Shown piece after piece: positions 46,966-56,128 of a stretch of 64,000 nt of DNA (position 1 is the stretch's first letter; every line of letters begins with the position of its first letter). The stretch comes from Planctomycetales bacterium (GTDB lineage: Bacteria; Planctomycetota; Planctomycetia; Planctomycetales; Planctomycetaceae). The notes beneath the pieces are model-generated. The model was not told where the DNA came from. It was given only the letters and a program-made list of their open reading frames with translations, and ran no database searches. The stretch lies in contig JAPLOA010000048.1 of assembly GCA_026400835.1 (NCBI GenBank), positions 1 through 64,000 on the forward strand. Direction: 5' to 3'. The position numbers were made by a program, and so were the translations under genes.

Positions 46966-47178
46966 ATGGATGCTCAGACGTTGGCAACTTCAGTGATGGT
47001 CTTTGTGGCCATTGCAATCTTCTGGCGTCGATTCCAGCAGACGTTTTTGAAGTCATCGGCTTCCGGATGCGGATCGTGTACTGGCTGCTCAGGAGGAAAC
47101 TCGGCGGCGGCGATCAAGGTGACACCGCTGATTCAGCTTGGGATGTCTTCGCCAGAGAAACACTCGAAAAATCTGTAG
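46966..47178 (+). CDS. FeoB-associated Cys-rich membrane protein
   Basis: This 70-aa protein has one N-terminal membrane helix (ATSVMVFVAIAIFWRRF) and a cysteine cluster CGSCTGCSGG on the far side. It starts four bases after the feoB stop. These features match the small FeoB-associated Cys-rich proteins that replace FeoC in many bacteria. A metal-handling or assembly role is likely. It is the last gene of the feo operon. The ORF is open from 46945, inside feoB, and the ATG at 46966 is chosen. Confidence 0.8.
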   Translation: MDAQTLATSVMVFVAIAIFWRRFQQTFLKSSASGCGSCTGCSGGNSAAAIKVTPLIQLGMSSPEKHSKNL

Positions 47179-47188
47179 CGTGTAACCC

Positions 47189-47214
47189 GTGAGCGATGGC
47201 GAACGCGGGCTCAC
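47189..47214. repeat. Short hairpin after the feo operon
   Basis: GTGAGC and GCTCAC arms (47189-47194 and 47209-47214) enclose GATGGCGAACGCGG. The location fits an operon end but no T-run follows, so I do not call it a terminator. It resembles part of a common planctomycete intergenic element. No gene is supported in the 267-base gap. Confidence 0.45.
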
Positions 47215-47445
47215 CACTGGGCTGCATTTTCCGTCTATCCCCCCCTGCGAGTCAGTTCCGAAGTTGCAATGTTCAGATTCTCGGCAAACGCGTTTCTGAT
47301 GCCGGGAGTCGTCTGCAAATGAGAATCCCCGCAGGAACAGTTTGTTACAGGGATGCGAATGGTCATAGTGAGAGCCTCAACCTGCCGCAATCTCCCGGCG
47401 AAGTGTGTTGTGATTCCTGATTGATTCAAGCCGAGATCTAACGGT

Positions 47446-47922
47446 ATGGCCACCCACATCATCTTTCAATGTCCAGCTTGTCAGCAGAGACGCGTGACGA
47501 GTCCGAAACCTGCTGACGGTCCGGTCAAGTGCGACGAATGCCAGTGGGGGCGAAACGAAGGAGTCGGCGATTTCTCGGAAGGCCAATTGTGCCGTTGTCG
47601 GATCTGCGGATGCGAGGATTTGTGGCGTCAGAAAGATTTTCCGCCGGCGATGGGTTTGGCACTTGTAGCGACTGCAGCCATTCTCAGCTGTATCGCCTAC
47701 GCAAATTATCAACCGCTCCTGACGCTGGCGATTCTGATGGTGGCCGCGTTGATTGATATGTTACTTTACACGTTTATGGGCGACATGCTGGTTTGCTACC
47801 GGTGTGGAGCGCGACATCGACAAACGGCGATGGCGGATGAGCATCCCAGGTTCGACCTGGAGACCGCAGAACGTTATCGTCAGCAGGATCTCCGGCAGCG
47901 ACAGGCGTCTAAGCCGGGTTGA
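47446..47922 (+). CDS. Zinc-ribbon protein with membrane segments, unknown function
   Basis: This 158-aa protein has cysteine pairs at its start (CPACQQRR, CDECQW), two more in CRCRICGC, then a hydrophobic region of about two helices (PAMGLALVATAAILSCIAYA and LLTLAILMVAALIDMLLYTF), and a final CYRCGA. I read it as a small membrane protein with two metal-binding ribbons facing the cytoplasm. Its TGA overlaps the TTG start of the large dehydrogenase (47919-47922), implying joint expression. No family name is certain. Confidence 0.6.
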   Translation: MATHIIFQCPACQQRRVTSPKPADGPVKCDECQWGRNEGVGDFSEGQLCRCRICGCEDLWRQKDFPPAMGLALVATAAILSCIAYANYQPLLTLAILMVAALIDMLLYTFMGDMLVCYRCGARHRQTAMADEHPRFDLETAERYRQQDLRQRQASKPG

Positions 47923-50900
47923 GCCTCGAAGATTGTCGCTCCGTAGTCGGAGCGCTTTGGACAACAGCATCTGTGGAAGAACTGCGTCGAAGACTGGTTG
48001 AGGATCTTAGCGACACGATCGAAGGCGAATTGCGAGTCGATCGGGCGGCTGTCGCTGTGTTTTCGTCCGACGCCAGTCTGTATGAGATCGAGCCGATTGC
48101 CGTCGTGTTTCCGCGTCAGGCCCGCGATGTGGAAGTAATAGCGGCTTACTCGGCTGATAATAATATTCCGCTGATTGCTCGCGGTGCTGGTTCCGGGCTT
48201 GCGGGAGGCGCGATTGGACGCGGAATTGTCATCGATTTTTCTCGCCACATGAACCGTGTGTTGTGGGTGGATGGAGATCGTGTTCGAGTTCAGCCGGGCG
48301 TTGTGCGGGAACAGTTGAATCGAGAACTTCTCAAGCACGGTCGTTACTTTGCACCGGATCCTTCTAACAGCCGTATCACAACCATCGGGGGAATGCTGGG
48401 TGTTGATGCGGCGGGATCTCATTCTGTTCGCTACGGGTCGACTCGGGACCACGTTGAAAGCATCGAATGCGTCCTGTCCGGCGGACAGCGAATGGAGCTG
48501 GGGCGTGAACCGCTGCAACTGGATCCGTCCGCTTTTCCTCGCATGGTCGATCTTGAACCTGTCGGCGGTATTGCCGGCGGTGGAGTTTCTGTTGGTGCGA
48601 CTGTCAGCACGGCGGTCAGATCAGATGCGTTAAAGTTGTCAGCTCTGACGCCCGCCACTCGTCGCGCGGATCTGATTCAGCGAGTCGGCGCGCTGCTACA
48701 GGAATTTGAGCCGGTCATCAAGCAGTATCAGCCGCCGTTGCTGCGAAACTGTTGTGGCTACATGCTGCGTGGGATTCGCCAGATGCAGGAGCTTGATCTG
48801 GCTCGTATGCTGGTGGGCTCTGAAGGCACGCTCGGATTGTTCACCGAGGCGACTCTGTTCACAATGCCGCTGCCTTCGTTTCGGGCTGCAGCCTGCCTGA
48901 TGTTCAAAACGCTTGAGCAAGCGGTTTGGGCTATGCAACTTCTTCTGCCGCTTGAGCCCAGTGCCTGCGATTTGCTGGACCGTCGAGTTCTGAGCCTGGG
49001 ACGAGGATCAGATCTGCGTTTTCGAGATATGATTCTGCCGGAAGCCGAGGCGGGACTAATCATTGAATTCCCCGGAGGCAGTGAACGAGAGATTCGGGAA
49101 CGTCTTAGAGATGCTCAGACCCTGCTTAAAGATCGTGAGATCGACTTTCAGATTACTCGAGAAGCCACGACTTTGGAAGATGTGGAACTGCTCTGGGCTT
49201 TGCCTTCGCAGGTGGTGTCCTTGCTGGCCAGTCTGAAAGGTTCGTCGCGACCGTTGCCGTTTGTCGAAGATGTCGCGGTGCCTCCGGAGAAGCTGGCTGA
49301 GTTTCTGGTGTCGGCCCAGCGAATTTTTCAGAAGCATGAAGTCACTGCGACGTTGTACTCGCATGCGGCTTCCGGGCAATTGCATTTTCGTCCGATCCTT
49401 CCCGTGCCTGACAACGGCGAAGACACAAAGATCGAAGCCATCGCCAGAGATCTTTATCGACAGGTTGTCCAGGTCGGCGGCTCGATCAGCGGAGAACATG
49501 GCGACGGACTTTCTCGCACCGCCTTTATCAGAACGCAATATGGCCCGCTGTATCGTGCGTTTCAGCAGTTGAAGGAAATCTTCGATCCTCTGAAATTGAT
49601 GAATCCGGAGAAGATAATCAGCAATGATCCTCAGTTGACGGTCAAACATCTCCGCCGAATTCGACCTCGCGAAACGGTCGGGACCAGTTCCACCGGTGGC
49701 TCGCTGCTTCCGATCATGCAGTTCGCGTGGAATGCCCATGAAGCCGCCAATGCAGCCAGCCGTTGCAATGGGTGCGGCACTTGTCGCGTGCAGAACGAAC
49801 CTTCAAGGATGTGTCCGTTCGTTGAGAATGACGGCAACGAAGAGTTATCGCCGCGAGCCAAAGCGGATCTGTTCCGTCGGGCGATTTGTTCAATCTCGGG
49901 CAAAGAACTGCTGGCGGATGATTCCACAAAGACGATTCTGGATAGCTGCTTCAATTGCAAACAGTGTCAGCTCGACTGCCCGTCGGAAGTCAACATCCCG
50001 CATCTGGTGCTCGAAGCTCGCGCGCAACATGTGCAGGCACATGGACTGAGCAAAACGGCGTGGTTGCTTTCGCGAGTCCATACATATGCTCGTATGGCGT
50101 CTCGTTTTTCGTTTCTGACTAATCGTCTGCTGAAGAACACATGGTTTCGAAAACTTTTGCAGCGATTCGTGGGCATCGCGTCTGCTCGACGTCTGCCGAA
50201 GTTCGCAAGAACTCCGTTCCTTGCGTCTTTGCGAGTACAGCGTGAGGACAATTCGGGAAATCCGGGAAGCCCACGGCCAACGGTCGTTTACTTTGTTGAC
50301 TACTTTGCCAACAACCACGATCCGGAATTAGCCGAAGCGTTCGTGAGAGTGCTGGAGCATAACGGATTTCGAGTGTTCATTCCTCGTGGACAAACCGTAT
50401 CCGGAATGACCATGTTGACCGTTGGCGATGTTTCCGCCGCGCGAGTGGTCGCAGAACAGAATATCCGTGAACTGGCCGAGCCAGCTCGCGAAGGATATTC
50501 GATCGTTTGTACAGAACCCTCGGCGGCGGTGTGTTTGACTCAGGAGTATCCGATGCTTCTGTCCAGCAACGATGCCGAAGTGGTGGCTCAGCAAACCCTT
50601 GATGCAGGCTCATTCCTGCTGGATCTGCAGCGGCGAGGAAAACTGAAGAAGGACTTTACGCCTCTTGCGATGAGAGTTGCCTGGCATACACCATGTCATA
50701 CTCGGGCGATGCGACGCGGGCAGCCACTGCTGGAAATTTTGAGACTGATTCCCGGCCTGAAGGTCCGGATGATAGAAAAAGGCTGCACCGGGATGGCTGG
50801 AACTTTCGGGTTGGCGGCAGAGAACTTTGAACAGTCGCTTCGCATCGGGTCGGAACTGATCGATGAAATGAAGACCATTGACGCGGACGCCGGCGTGACG

Positions 50901-51047
50901 GACTGCAGTAGTTGCAGAATGCAGATGGAACAAGCCAGCCGGATCCCTACAATTCACCCGATCAAGCTGCTGGCACTTTCGTACGGACTGATGCCACGGC
51001 TGGCAGAACGACTGAAAGCTCGACCTTCCGGATTGAGCATGTCATGA
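47919..51047 (+). CDS. FAD-binding and Fe-S oxidoreductase (GlcD/GlpC-like fusion)
   Basis: This 1042-aa protein fuses an FAD-binding oxidase part (about 1-560) to an Fe-S part. The FAD loop is IPLIARGAGSGLAGGAIGRG, and SGEHGDG and NPEKI close the oxidase domain. Cysteine clusters are CNGCGTCR, then CFNCKQCQLDCP for 4Fe-4S, and two CCG-type regions (WHTPCHTRAMRRG, DCSSCRMQMEQ) end it. It resembles D-2-hydroxyacid dehydrogenases such as YdiJ. It should pass electrons to a quinone. The start is a TTG overlapping the previous stop (TTGA). It precedes moaD by 22 bases. Confidence 0.82.
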   Translation: MSLEDCRSVVGALWTTASVEELRRRLVEDLSDTIEGELRVDRAAVAVFSSDASLYEIEPIAVVFPRQARDVEVIAAYSADNNIPLIARGAGSGLAGGAIGRGIVIDFSRHMNRVLWVDGDRVRVQPGVVREQLNRELLKHGRYFAPDPSNSRITTIGGMLGVDAAGSHSVRYGSTRDHVESIECVLSGGQRMELGREPLQLDPSAFPRMVDLEPVGGIAGGGVSVGATVSTAVRSDALKLSALTPATRRADLIQRVGALLQEFEPVIKQYQPPLLRNCCGYMLRGIRQMQELDLARMLVGSEGTLGLFTEATLFTMPLPSFRAAACLMFKTLEQAVWAMQLLLPLEPSACDLLDRRVLSLGRGSDLRFRDMILPEAEAGLIIEFPGGSEREIRERLRDAQTLLKDREIDFQITREATTLEDVELLWALPSQVVSLLASLKGSSRPLPFVEDVAVPPEKLAEFLVSAQRIFQKHEVTATLYSHAASGQLHFRPILPVPDNGEDTKIEAIARDLYRQVVQVGGSISGEHGDGLSRTAFIRTQYGPLYRAFQQLKEIFDPLKLMNPEKIISNDPQLTVKHLRRIRPRETVGTSSTGGSLLPIMQFAWNAHEAANAASRCNGCGTCRVQNEPSRMCPFVENDGNEELSPRAKADLFRRAICSISGKELLADDSTKTILDSCFNCKQCQLDCPSEVNIPHLVLEARAQHVQAHGLSKTAWLLSRVHTYARMASRFSFLTNRLLKNTWFRKLLQRFVGIASARRLPKFARTPFLASLRVQREDNSGNPGSPRPTVVYFVDYFANNHDPELAEAFVRVLEHNGFRVFIPRGQTVSGMTMLTVGDVSAARVVAEQNIRELAEPAREGYSIVCTEPSAAVCLTQEYPMLLSSNDAEVVAQQTLDAGSFLLDLQRRGKLKKDFTPLAMRVAWHTPCHTRAMRRGQPLLEILRLIPGLKVRMIEKGCTGMAGTFGLAAENFEQSLRIGSELIDEMKTIDADAGVTDCSSCRMQMEQASRIPTIHPIKLLALSYGLMPRLAERLKARPSGLSMS

Positions 51048-51069
51048 TCCTGAACAGAATCCTGTGCTC

Positions 51070-51315
51070 ATGAATCTTAATGTACTCTTTTTTGCAGCGG
51101 CTCGTGATGTGGTCGGGACCGACACCGTGACTGTCGACGTTCCCGATGGCAGTACCGTAGGTGAACTGCAGCAGTTAATGATTCAGCGAACCCCGCAACT
51201 TGAACGATGGTCTGTGGCGTTACTGTGGGCCGTTAATAATCGCTACGCCGGATGTGATCAGGTACTGCATGCCTCTGATGTGATCGCCTGCTTTCCTCCG
51301 GTGAGCGGAGGCTGA
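51070..51315 (+). CDS. moaD: MoaD, molybdopterin synthase sulfur carrier
   Basis: This 81-aa protein has a ubiquitin-like fold (NVLFFAAARDVVGTDTVTVD) and the essential C-terminal Gly-Gly (FPPVSGG). That tail is adenylated and thiocarboxylated to donate sulfur to precursor Z. I chose the ATG at 51070 over an in-frame GTG at 51064. moaE starts three bases after its stop, so they form the two-subunit molybdopterin synthase in one transcript. Confidence 0.9.
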   Translation: MNLNVLFFAAARDVVGTDTVTVDVPDGSTVGELQQLMIQRTPQLERWSVALLWAVNNRYAGCDQVLHASDVIACFPPVSGG

Positions 51316-51318
51316 ATC

Positions 51319-51765
51319 ATGATTGAACTGACAACAGAACCAATCGACTACAATCAGCTCACGGAATCCGTGCGGGATCATGCCGCCGGTGCTGTGACGT
51401 TGTTTCTGGGAACCGTGCGGGAGTTTACTCGCGGCGTTCAAACGTCGTGGCTGGAATATGAAGCCTACCCCGATATGGCGCGGGCTTCGATGGTGGAACT
51501 GGAAGCCGAAGCCTTTCAGAAATTCACGGTGACAAGGATCGCGATTTCTCATCGTACGGGCACGATGGCTCTGGGCGAAATCAGCGTGGCCATTGCTGTA
51601 AGCTCGCCGCATCGTGATCAGGCGTTTGAGGCGGGACGATGGCTGATCGATACGTTGAAGGAACGAGTACCCATCTGGAAGAAGGAACACTTTGCGGACG
51701 GCCGTAAAGAATGGCAACATCCGGGAATGACTCCACAGGCCAATACCAAAGGCGCGAAACCATGA
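51319..51765 (+). CDS. moaE: MoaE, molybdopterin synthase catalytic subunit
   Basis: This 148-aa protein has typical MoaE features: VTLFLGTVREFTRG at the start, LEYEAYPDMARASMVE, HRTGTMALGEISVAIAVSSP, and the catalytic Lys region VPIWKKEHFADGRKEWQHPG. It converts precursor Z to molybdopterin with MoaD. Its stop overlaps the moaA start by four bases (ATGA), so the three genes are coupled. Confidence 0.93.
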   Translation: MIELTTEPIDYNQLTESVRDHAAGAVTLFLGTVREFTRGVQTSWLEYEAYPDMARASMVELEAEAFQKFTVTRIAISHRTGTMALGEISVAIAVSSPHRDQAFEAGRWLIDTLKERVPIWKKEHFADGRKEWQHPGMTPQANTKGAKP

Positions 51766-52832
51766 ACTCCGGAGATGTGTCAACGCGAAGACTGATCGAT
51801 TCGTTCGGTCGAGTTCACAACAATCTGCGAATCAGTGTCACGGATCGATGCAACATTCGCTGCTTCTATTGCATGCCGGCGGACAATGTGGAGTTCATGC
51901 CGAAGGAGAATCTGCTTTCCTTCGAAGAGATTGAACGAGTTGTCCGTATTGGCACTACGCTGGGGATTGATCGTGTTCGTTTGACGGGCGGCGAACCGCT
52001 GGTGCGGCGCGATTTGCATGTGCTGGTTCGGAAACTCGCCGCGATTCCGGGAATCATCGATATCGGACTTACGACCAACGGTATTCTGCTGGAGGAGCAA
52101 GCTCAGGATTTGCGCGATGCCGGGCTGAAGCGATTGAATATCAGCCTTGATGCTCTGGATCCTGAGATTTTTCGCAAGGTGACTCGCCGCGAAGGCTACG
52201 ATCGAGTGCTCGCCGGGATTCAGGCGGCTCGCGACGTTGGCTTTTCCCCGATCAAACTCAATGCCGTTTCTGTACGGGGATTGACCGAGGATCAGATTAT
52301 TCCGTTCGGCAAGCTGGCTCGCGAAACTGACACTGTTGTGCGTTTTATTGAATTCATGCCACTGGATGCCGACAGCCAATGGCAGCGCGATAAGGTATTG
52401 TTCGCGCATGAGATCATGGGAAGGCTTGAAGCAGAATTCGGTGCTTTACGAGCGATAGATTCGCCGGTGTCTGCTCTTGTTCATGCCGGGACGACGGCCA
52501 GTTTGTTGACACAGGCCGATGCTGCGACTCATGCCCCTGCACAGGATTATGAATTCGCCGACGGCAAAGGCCGGGTTGGTCTGATTGCCAGCGTGAGTCA
52601 ACCGTTCTGCAGCAGTTGCAATCGTTTTCGTCTGACGGCCGACGGTCGTCTTCGCAACTGTTTGTTCAGCCACGACGAAACAGACATCAAGGAGTTCCTG
52701 CGATCAGATTCCGCTGACGAGTTGATTGCTGAGGCGATGCTCAACAGTATTGCGGCCAAGAAGGAGGGTCACGAGATCAACACGGCCCGCTTTGTTCAAC
52801 CTGATCGCCCGATGTATTCGATCGGGGGGTAG
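51762..52832 (+). CDS. moaA: MoaA, GTP 3',8-cyclase
   Basis: This 356-aa radical-SAM enzyme has the N-terminal cluster CNIRCFYC (CX3CX2C), the TGGEP loop LTGGEPLVRRDLHVL, and the C-terminal cluster in CSSCNRFRLTADGRLRNC. It ends in the required GG (MYSIGG). It makes the 8-oxo cyclised GTP that MoaC converts to precursor Z. MoaC is not in this window, so the pathway is completed elsewhere. The ATG at 51762 overlaps the moaE stop. The frame is open from 51711, but the upstream part is inside moaE. Confidence 0.95.
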   Translation: MNSGDVSTRRLIDSFGRVHNNLRISVTDRCNIRCFYCMPADNVEFMPKENLLSFEEIERVVRIGTTLGIDRVRLTGGEPLVRRDLHVLVRKLAAIPGIIDIGLTTNGILLEEQAQDLRDAGLKRLNISLDALDPEIFRKVTRREGYDRVLAGIQAARDVGFSPIKLNAVSVRGLTEDQIIPFGKLARETDTVVRFIEFMPLDADSQWQRDKVLFAHEIMGRLEAEFGALRAIDSPVSALVHAGTTASLLTQADAATHAPAQDYEFADGKGRVGLIASVSQPFCSSCNRFRLTADGRLRNCLFSHDETDIKEFLRSDSADELIAEAMLNSIAAKKEGHEINTARFVQPDRPMYSIGG

Positions 52833-53161
52833 CTTGGTGCCTGGTGCTGAGCTGGACAGCGCCATTTTGCTCCCTCTCCCTTGATTTTTTGCGGAGAGAG
52901 AGCGTGTTGTTAGATGGCAGGATGGACGCAAAAAATTTGGGGAGAGGGCTGGGGTGAGGGGGAATTCTTAGCACGCGGCCCCTCACGAAAACCGCTCATC
53001 CGCCCTGTCGGCCACCTTCTCTCCGAGGGGGAGAAGGGACTGCGTTCACGCGGCAAACATTAATCAAAAGGCAACTTCGGTGAATCCGAATCTGCAAACA
53101 TGGCGCTGTCCAATGAGTGTCTGGTGCCTGAATTGCAGTGGCCGCGGCGAAGGATACAGCT
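52833..53161. repeat. GA/CT-rich intergenic inverted repeats
   Basis: CTCCCTCTCCC near 52870 is mirrored by GGGGAGAGGG near 52939, with more of the same type (CTCTCCGAGGGGGAGAAGGG at about 53019-53038) further on. No gene is supported. This style of purine-rich repeat is widespread in bacterial gaps. It separates moaA from the broken acyltransferase. Confidence 0.5.
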
Positions 53162-54163
53162 TCACATCTGCGGGAGTGCCTTGATTGGCGGGAGTGCCTT
53201 GACGGCCTCGGTTCGAAAGTTCTTTGCATCAGTGCTTTGCTCCGTCGGACGAAACTGACGCACAATGAACGCGGCCAGATGCTTCAGGATCATCGCCGCG
53301 ACCGCAGAGCTAAGCAAAGCTGCGATCGCAGCCAGCACCGGAGAACTCTTCATGACGGTCATTGCGCCTGCAAGGGCAACTCCATGCACGAGAAAGAACT
53401 CATAAGTGTAGTCGGCCGCGAGTTTGACGGTGCGCGATCGAGCCTGCCACCGCAATGATAGCTCGACAATGACAAGGCTGATGGCTGTGTATGCAAAAGC
53501 GGGCTGAATCAGCAGAGCCAGAATGGTCAACACTCCTGCAATCGACAGAGTGGCGACTTTGCGATGATTGCCCAAACCATAAGCCGCGATTGTACTGGCC
53601 ACAGCATAGGTCAGTCAATGAGACAGCAGCCATGGAGCGGCATCGCGAGCGACGAGGAACGTCAAGCCAATACTGCTGATTGCGGCGATGAGACCCGGGC
53701 GTTTGATGAGTCGGGAAAGGAACGTTGCGAAGTAACATGCCAGAATGAAAGAAACAAACCAGGTCGGTAAGTTCACAAGCTTGTCGGGATGGGTCCACAA
53801 CCCGGTTCCCAGCATCTGTGAAACAATCTGGCCAACGGATGCATTCTTGTAGCCGGACAGTGTGGTCAGACTAAAACTTCCAATCATCGCAATCCAGAAC
53901 GCCGGGTAAACTCGACACAGACGCTGCCACAGCCAGTATGTTGGTGTCCGTCGACTTTCGAACGACAGGAATCCGCTGACAACCAGAAACATGGCGACAC
54001 CCAATTGGCCGATCGACAGACCAGCCAGCGAAGTCAAATCTTCTCGATCGGCAAGGCTCATCGTGTGTTGCAAGGCCACGAGGCTCATCGCGAGAACGCG
54101 AACGTGGTCAAGTCCGACGAGATTCGGCCGCGAGGAATGGTCGGAAGGATTGATAAAGGGCAT
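53162..54163 (-). pseudogene. Acyltransferase family 3 protein interrupted by an in-frame TGA
   Basis: One reading frame from 54163 to 53162 (333 codons) encodes a membrane acyltransferase: GLDHVRVLAMSLVALQHTMS at the start with the family His, and ten or so hydrophobic stretches. A single TGA at 53615-53617 interrupts it after PWLLSH, and the frame continues with LTYAVASTIAAYGLG. There is no shift, so a TGG to TGA change is the simplest cause. Two ORFs (54163-53615, and from a GTG at 53602 to 53162) are otherwise annotated separately. The reading could be a true pseudogene or a sequence error. Confidence 0.7.
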
Positions 54164-54502
54164 AGCAGCACTCCTGCGCGGGCTGGCCGGTCTGTGCGAT
54201 GTGGTGAATGTTGATCCGTTGTGGTTCAGTGATCAATGACTGCTTAAATGTAACCTCAAGGATGCCTGAAGCGGTGCAAACCCGGCGAAGTCGTGGCGGC
54301 TTACAGCACGGGGGTAATCGTCGAACAGGATTTTTCAGATGGCTGCATTTTCGCATCAGCATCGGGTACGACGCTTCGGGTCGATTGCAGTGATTCGTGC
54401 GGTTTGATGCTTTCCGGCATCAGTGACCCCCAGTGGGGTATCCGGAACAATGCCCTGTGGCTGACCTGTCCGGAATCGCTCAACGGAGTCACCCTCGGAA
54501 GA
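54164..54502. other. Upstream region of the acyltransferase
   Basis: These 339 bases lie between the ABC permease stop and the acyltransferase start on the same strand. A plus-strand ORF of 151 codons (54293-54748) crosses the region but runs into the permease gene in antisense and shows no family resemblance. I see no repeat or terminator that I can support. Confidence 0.4.
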
Positions 54503-56128
54503 TCACTGCTGACTCAGTGCAATCCAGCGATCGCGAATCCAGATCTGCAGCGGCAGCAGAACAAACATCCACGTCCAGAATACGTTGATAATACTGCTCA
54601 GAAGCAACGTAACTTCGATATTGTGACTTCGTGCAAAAACGGAAGTGACTGCCGTCAGTCCAAGAATCGGCGCCGCCATACAAAAGAAGGCTGGCGTGGC
54701 CAGCAGAATTGTCAGTGGCAACGCCGCCCAACGCGTGTACAACGATAACAGAGCCGCCAGATGGCTGGCAAAACCCAACATGATCAGATAACTGCTCACC
54801 ATTGTTGCTGAACAGTTTCGGACAATTGTACCGTCGCTGAGGACGAAAGTAATAAAGATCCAGACGATGGCCGGTATCAGAGCGATTGCACAGCCGGCGA
54901 ATTTTTCGACAAGAACTCGAACAATGCTTATGGGCACGGTCGCCAGCGTTGATTGTGTCTGCTGCCGAACTTCATAGAACAAACATCCGGACGAGTACAG
55001 CAAGACCTCCGCAGTCAGCGTCATCATGAATGTCAGAAAAGCCCACCAACTGTAATCGCCACGCAGGGCCAATCCGTTTGAGTAGCCATCCATTTCCTGA
55101 AACATGCGGAAGCCGGCAAAGACAAGACCTCCGGCCAAAAACTTAGCGATAGCGAATGTTTGTCCGCCGGTGAAGAAGACAAACTCTTTCCATGCGACTG
55201 AAAGATTCCAACACCGTCCGACAGCCCAGCGCCGGACGGATTTGTTTTCCGAGGGGCCTGCCGTGTCTGCGGGAGCAGACCAAAAATCCAATGTGACCGT
55301 GCTGATTACGAATAAGACAAAAGCCGTCAGCAGACTTGACCAGAACTGACCAGCAACGATTGACACTTCGCCTCTGATGGAAGCCGTGGAGATCGTGGTG
55401 AGCCCGGTCGAAAAGTCGATTCCCAGCATGGTGAATCCACTGGTCAGTCCAAGGATTTCTGCGAGGCGGTCGAATACGGAGATCTTTGAACACACCGCCG
55501 GGATCAATTCCAGAAACGCGATGGTGCCAGTAGACAGAACTCCAGGTGGAATGGCTCCATGGAACGCCGAGCTGATCCTCGGCAGGAACACGAAGACTCC
55601 AATGGTTGTGGCTGCCAACCCGGCTGCTCGCCCCGACGTCGCACACCGCACGCTGCAGAACAGCGCCAGATTGGCCACCAGAATCATCCACGCCGCCAAC
55701 GCCAAATAAGCGGCCACGATCTGATTCCAGAGGACGCCCCCAAGAGTAATCGAGAGAAACGTAAACGGCAGCTGGATCACAAGCAGCATCAATGAGCTGA
55801 CCAGTCGCGATGTCGATTTGCCCAGAGTAATCGACAGCGAATTCATACCGGCCAGACGCAACAGGGCATAGGTTCCAGCATCTTTCTCTTCCGTGACGGC
55901 CGTCACAAAATAGCTGATTCCCGAAACCGTAATGATCAGCACATTCAGCGTGCAGACAAGTTCAAAGAACCTCAGCCCCATGCTGCCAGTGCCAAACACA
56001 TCCGTAAACGACATCGAAATCGCAAACAGCATCGCTCCCGCAAATCCTGCGCGCACGATGTGCGGGTAGATGGACCTGGAGTCCATCTTCAGAGTCCAAT
56101 TGAACAGCGTTGTGACTCCGGATATCAC
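54503..56128 (-). CDS. ABC-2 type transporter permease
   Basis: This 541-aa protein has roughly twelve hydrophobic segments in two halves (GFAGAMLFAISMSF and on, and GGQTFAIAKFLAGGLVFAGF and on). The cytoplasmic loop VTAVTEEKDAGTYALLRLAG is typical of ABC-2 exporters such as those near gliding-motility proteins. It starts with GTG, sharing four bases (GTGA) with the ATPase stop. It is the last gene of a three-gene minus-strand operon. The cargo is unknown. It probably works with the ATPase at 56125. Confidence 0.8.
   Translation of the reverse strand: MISGVTTLFNWTLKMDSRSIYPHIVRAGFAGAMLFAISMSFTDVFGTGSMGLRFFELVCTLNVLIITVSGISYFVTAVTEEKDAGTYALLRLAGMNSLSITLGKSTSRLVSSLMLLVIQLPFTFLSITLGGVLWNQIVAAYLALAAWMILVANLALFCSVRCATSGRAAGLAATTIGVFVFLPRISSAFHGAIPPGVLSTGTIAFLELIPAVCSKISVFDRLAEILGLTSGFTMLGIDFSTGLTTISTASIRGEVSIVAGQFWSSLLTAFVLFVISTVTLDFWSAPADTAGPSENKSVRRWAVGRCWNLSVAWKEFVFFTGGQTFAIAKFLAGGLVFAGFRMFQEMDGYSNGLALRGDYSWWAFLTFMMTLTAEVLLYSSGCLFYEVRQQTQSTLATVPISIVRVLVEKFAGCAIALIPAIVWIFITFVLSDGTIVRNCSATMVSSYLIMLGFASHLAALLSLYTRWAALPLTILLATPAFFCMAAPILGLTAVTSVFARSHNIEVTLLLSSIINVFWTWMFVLLPLQIWIRDRWIALSQQ

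Noticed and set aside
54293-54748. Plus-strand ORF of 151 codons
   Set aside because: It runs antisense into the ABC permease, has no family likeness, and its codon use looks like a shadow frame.
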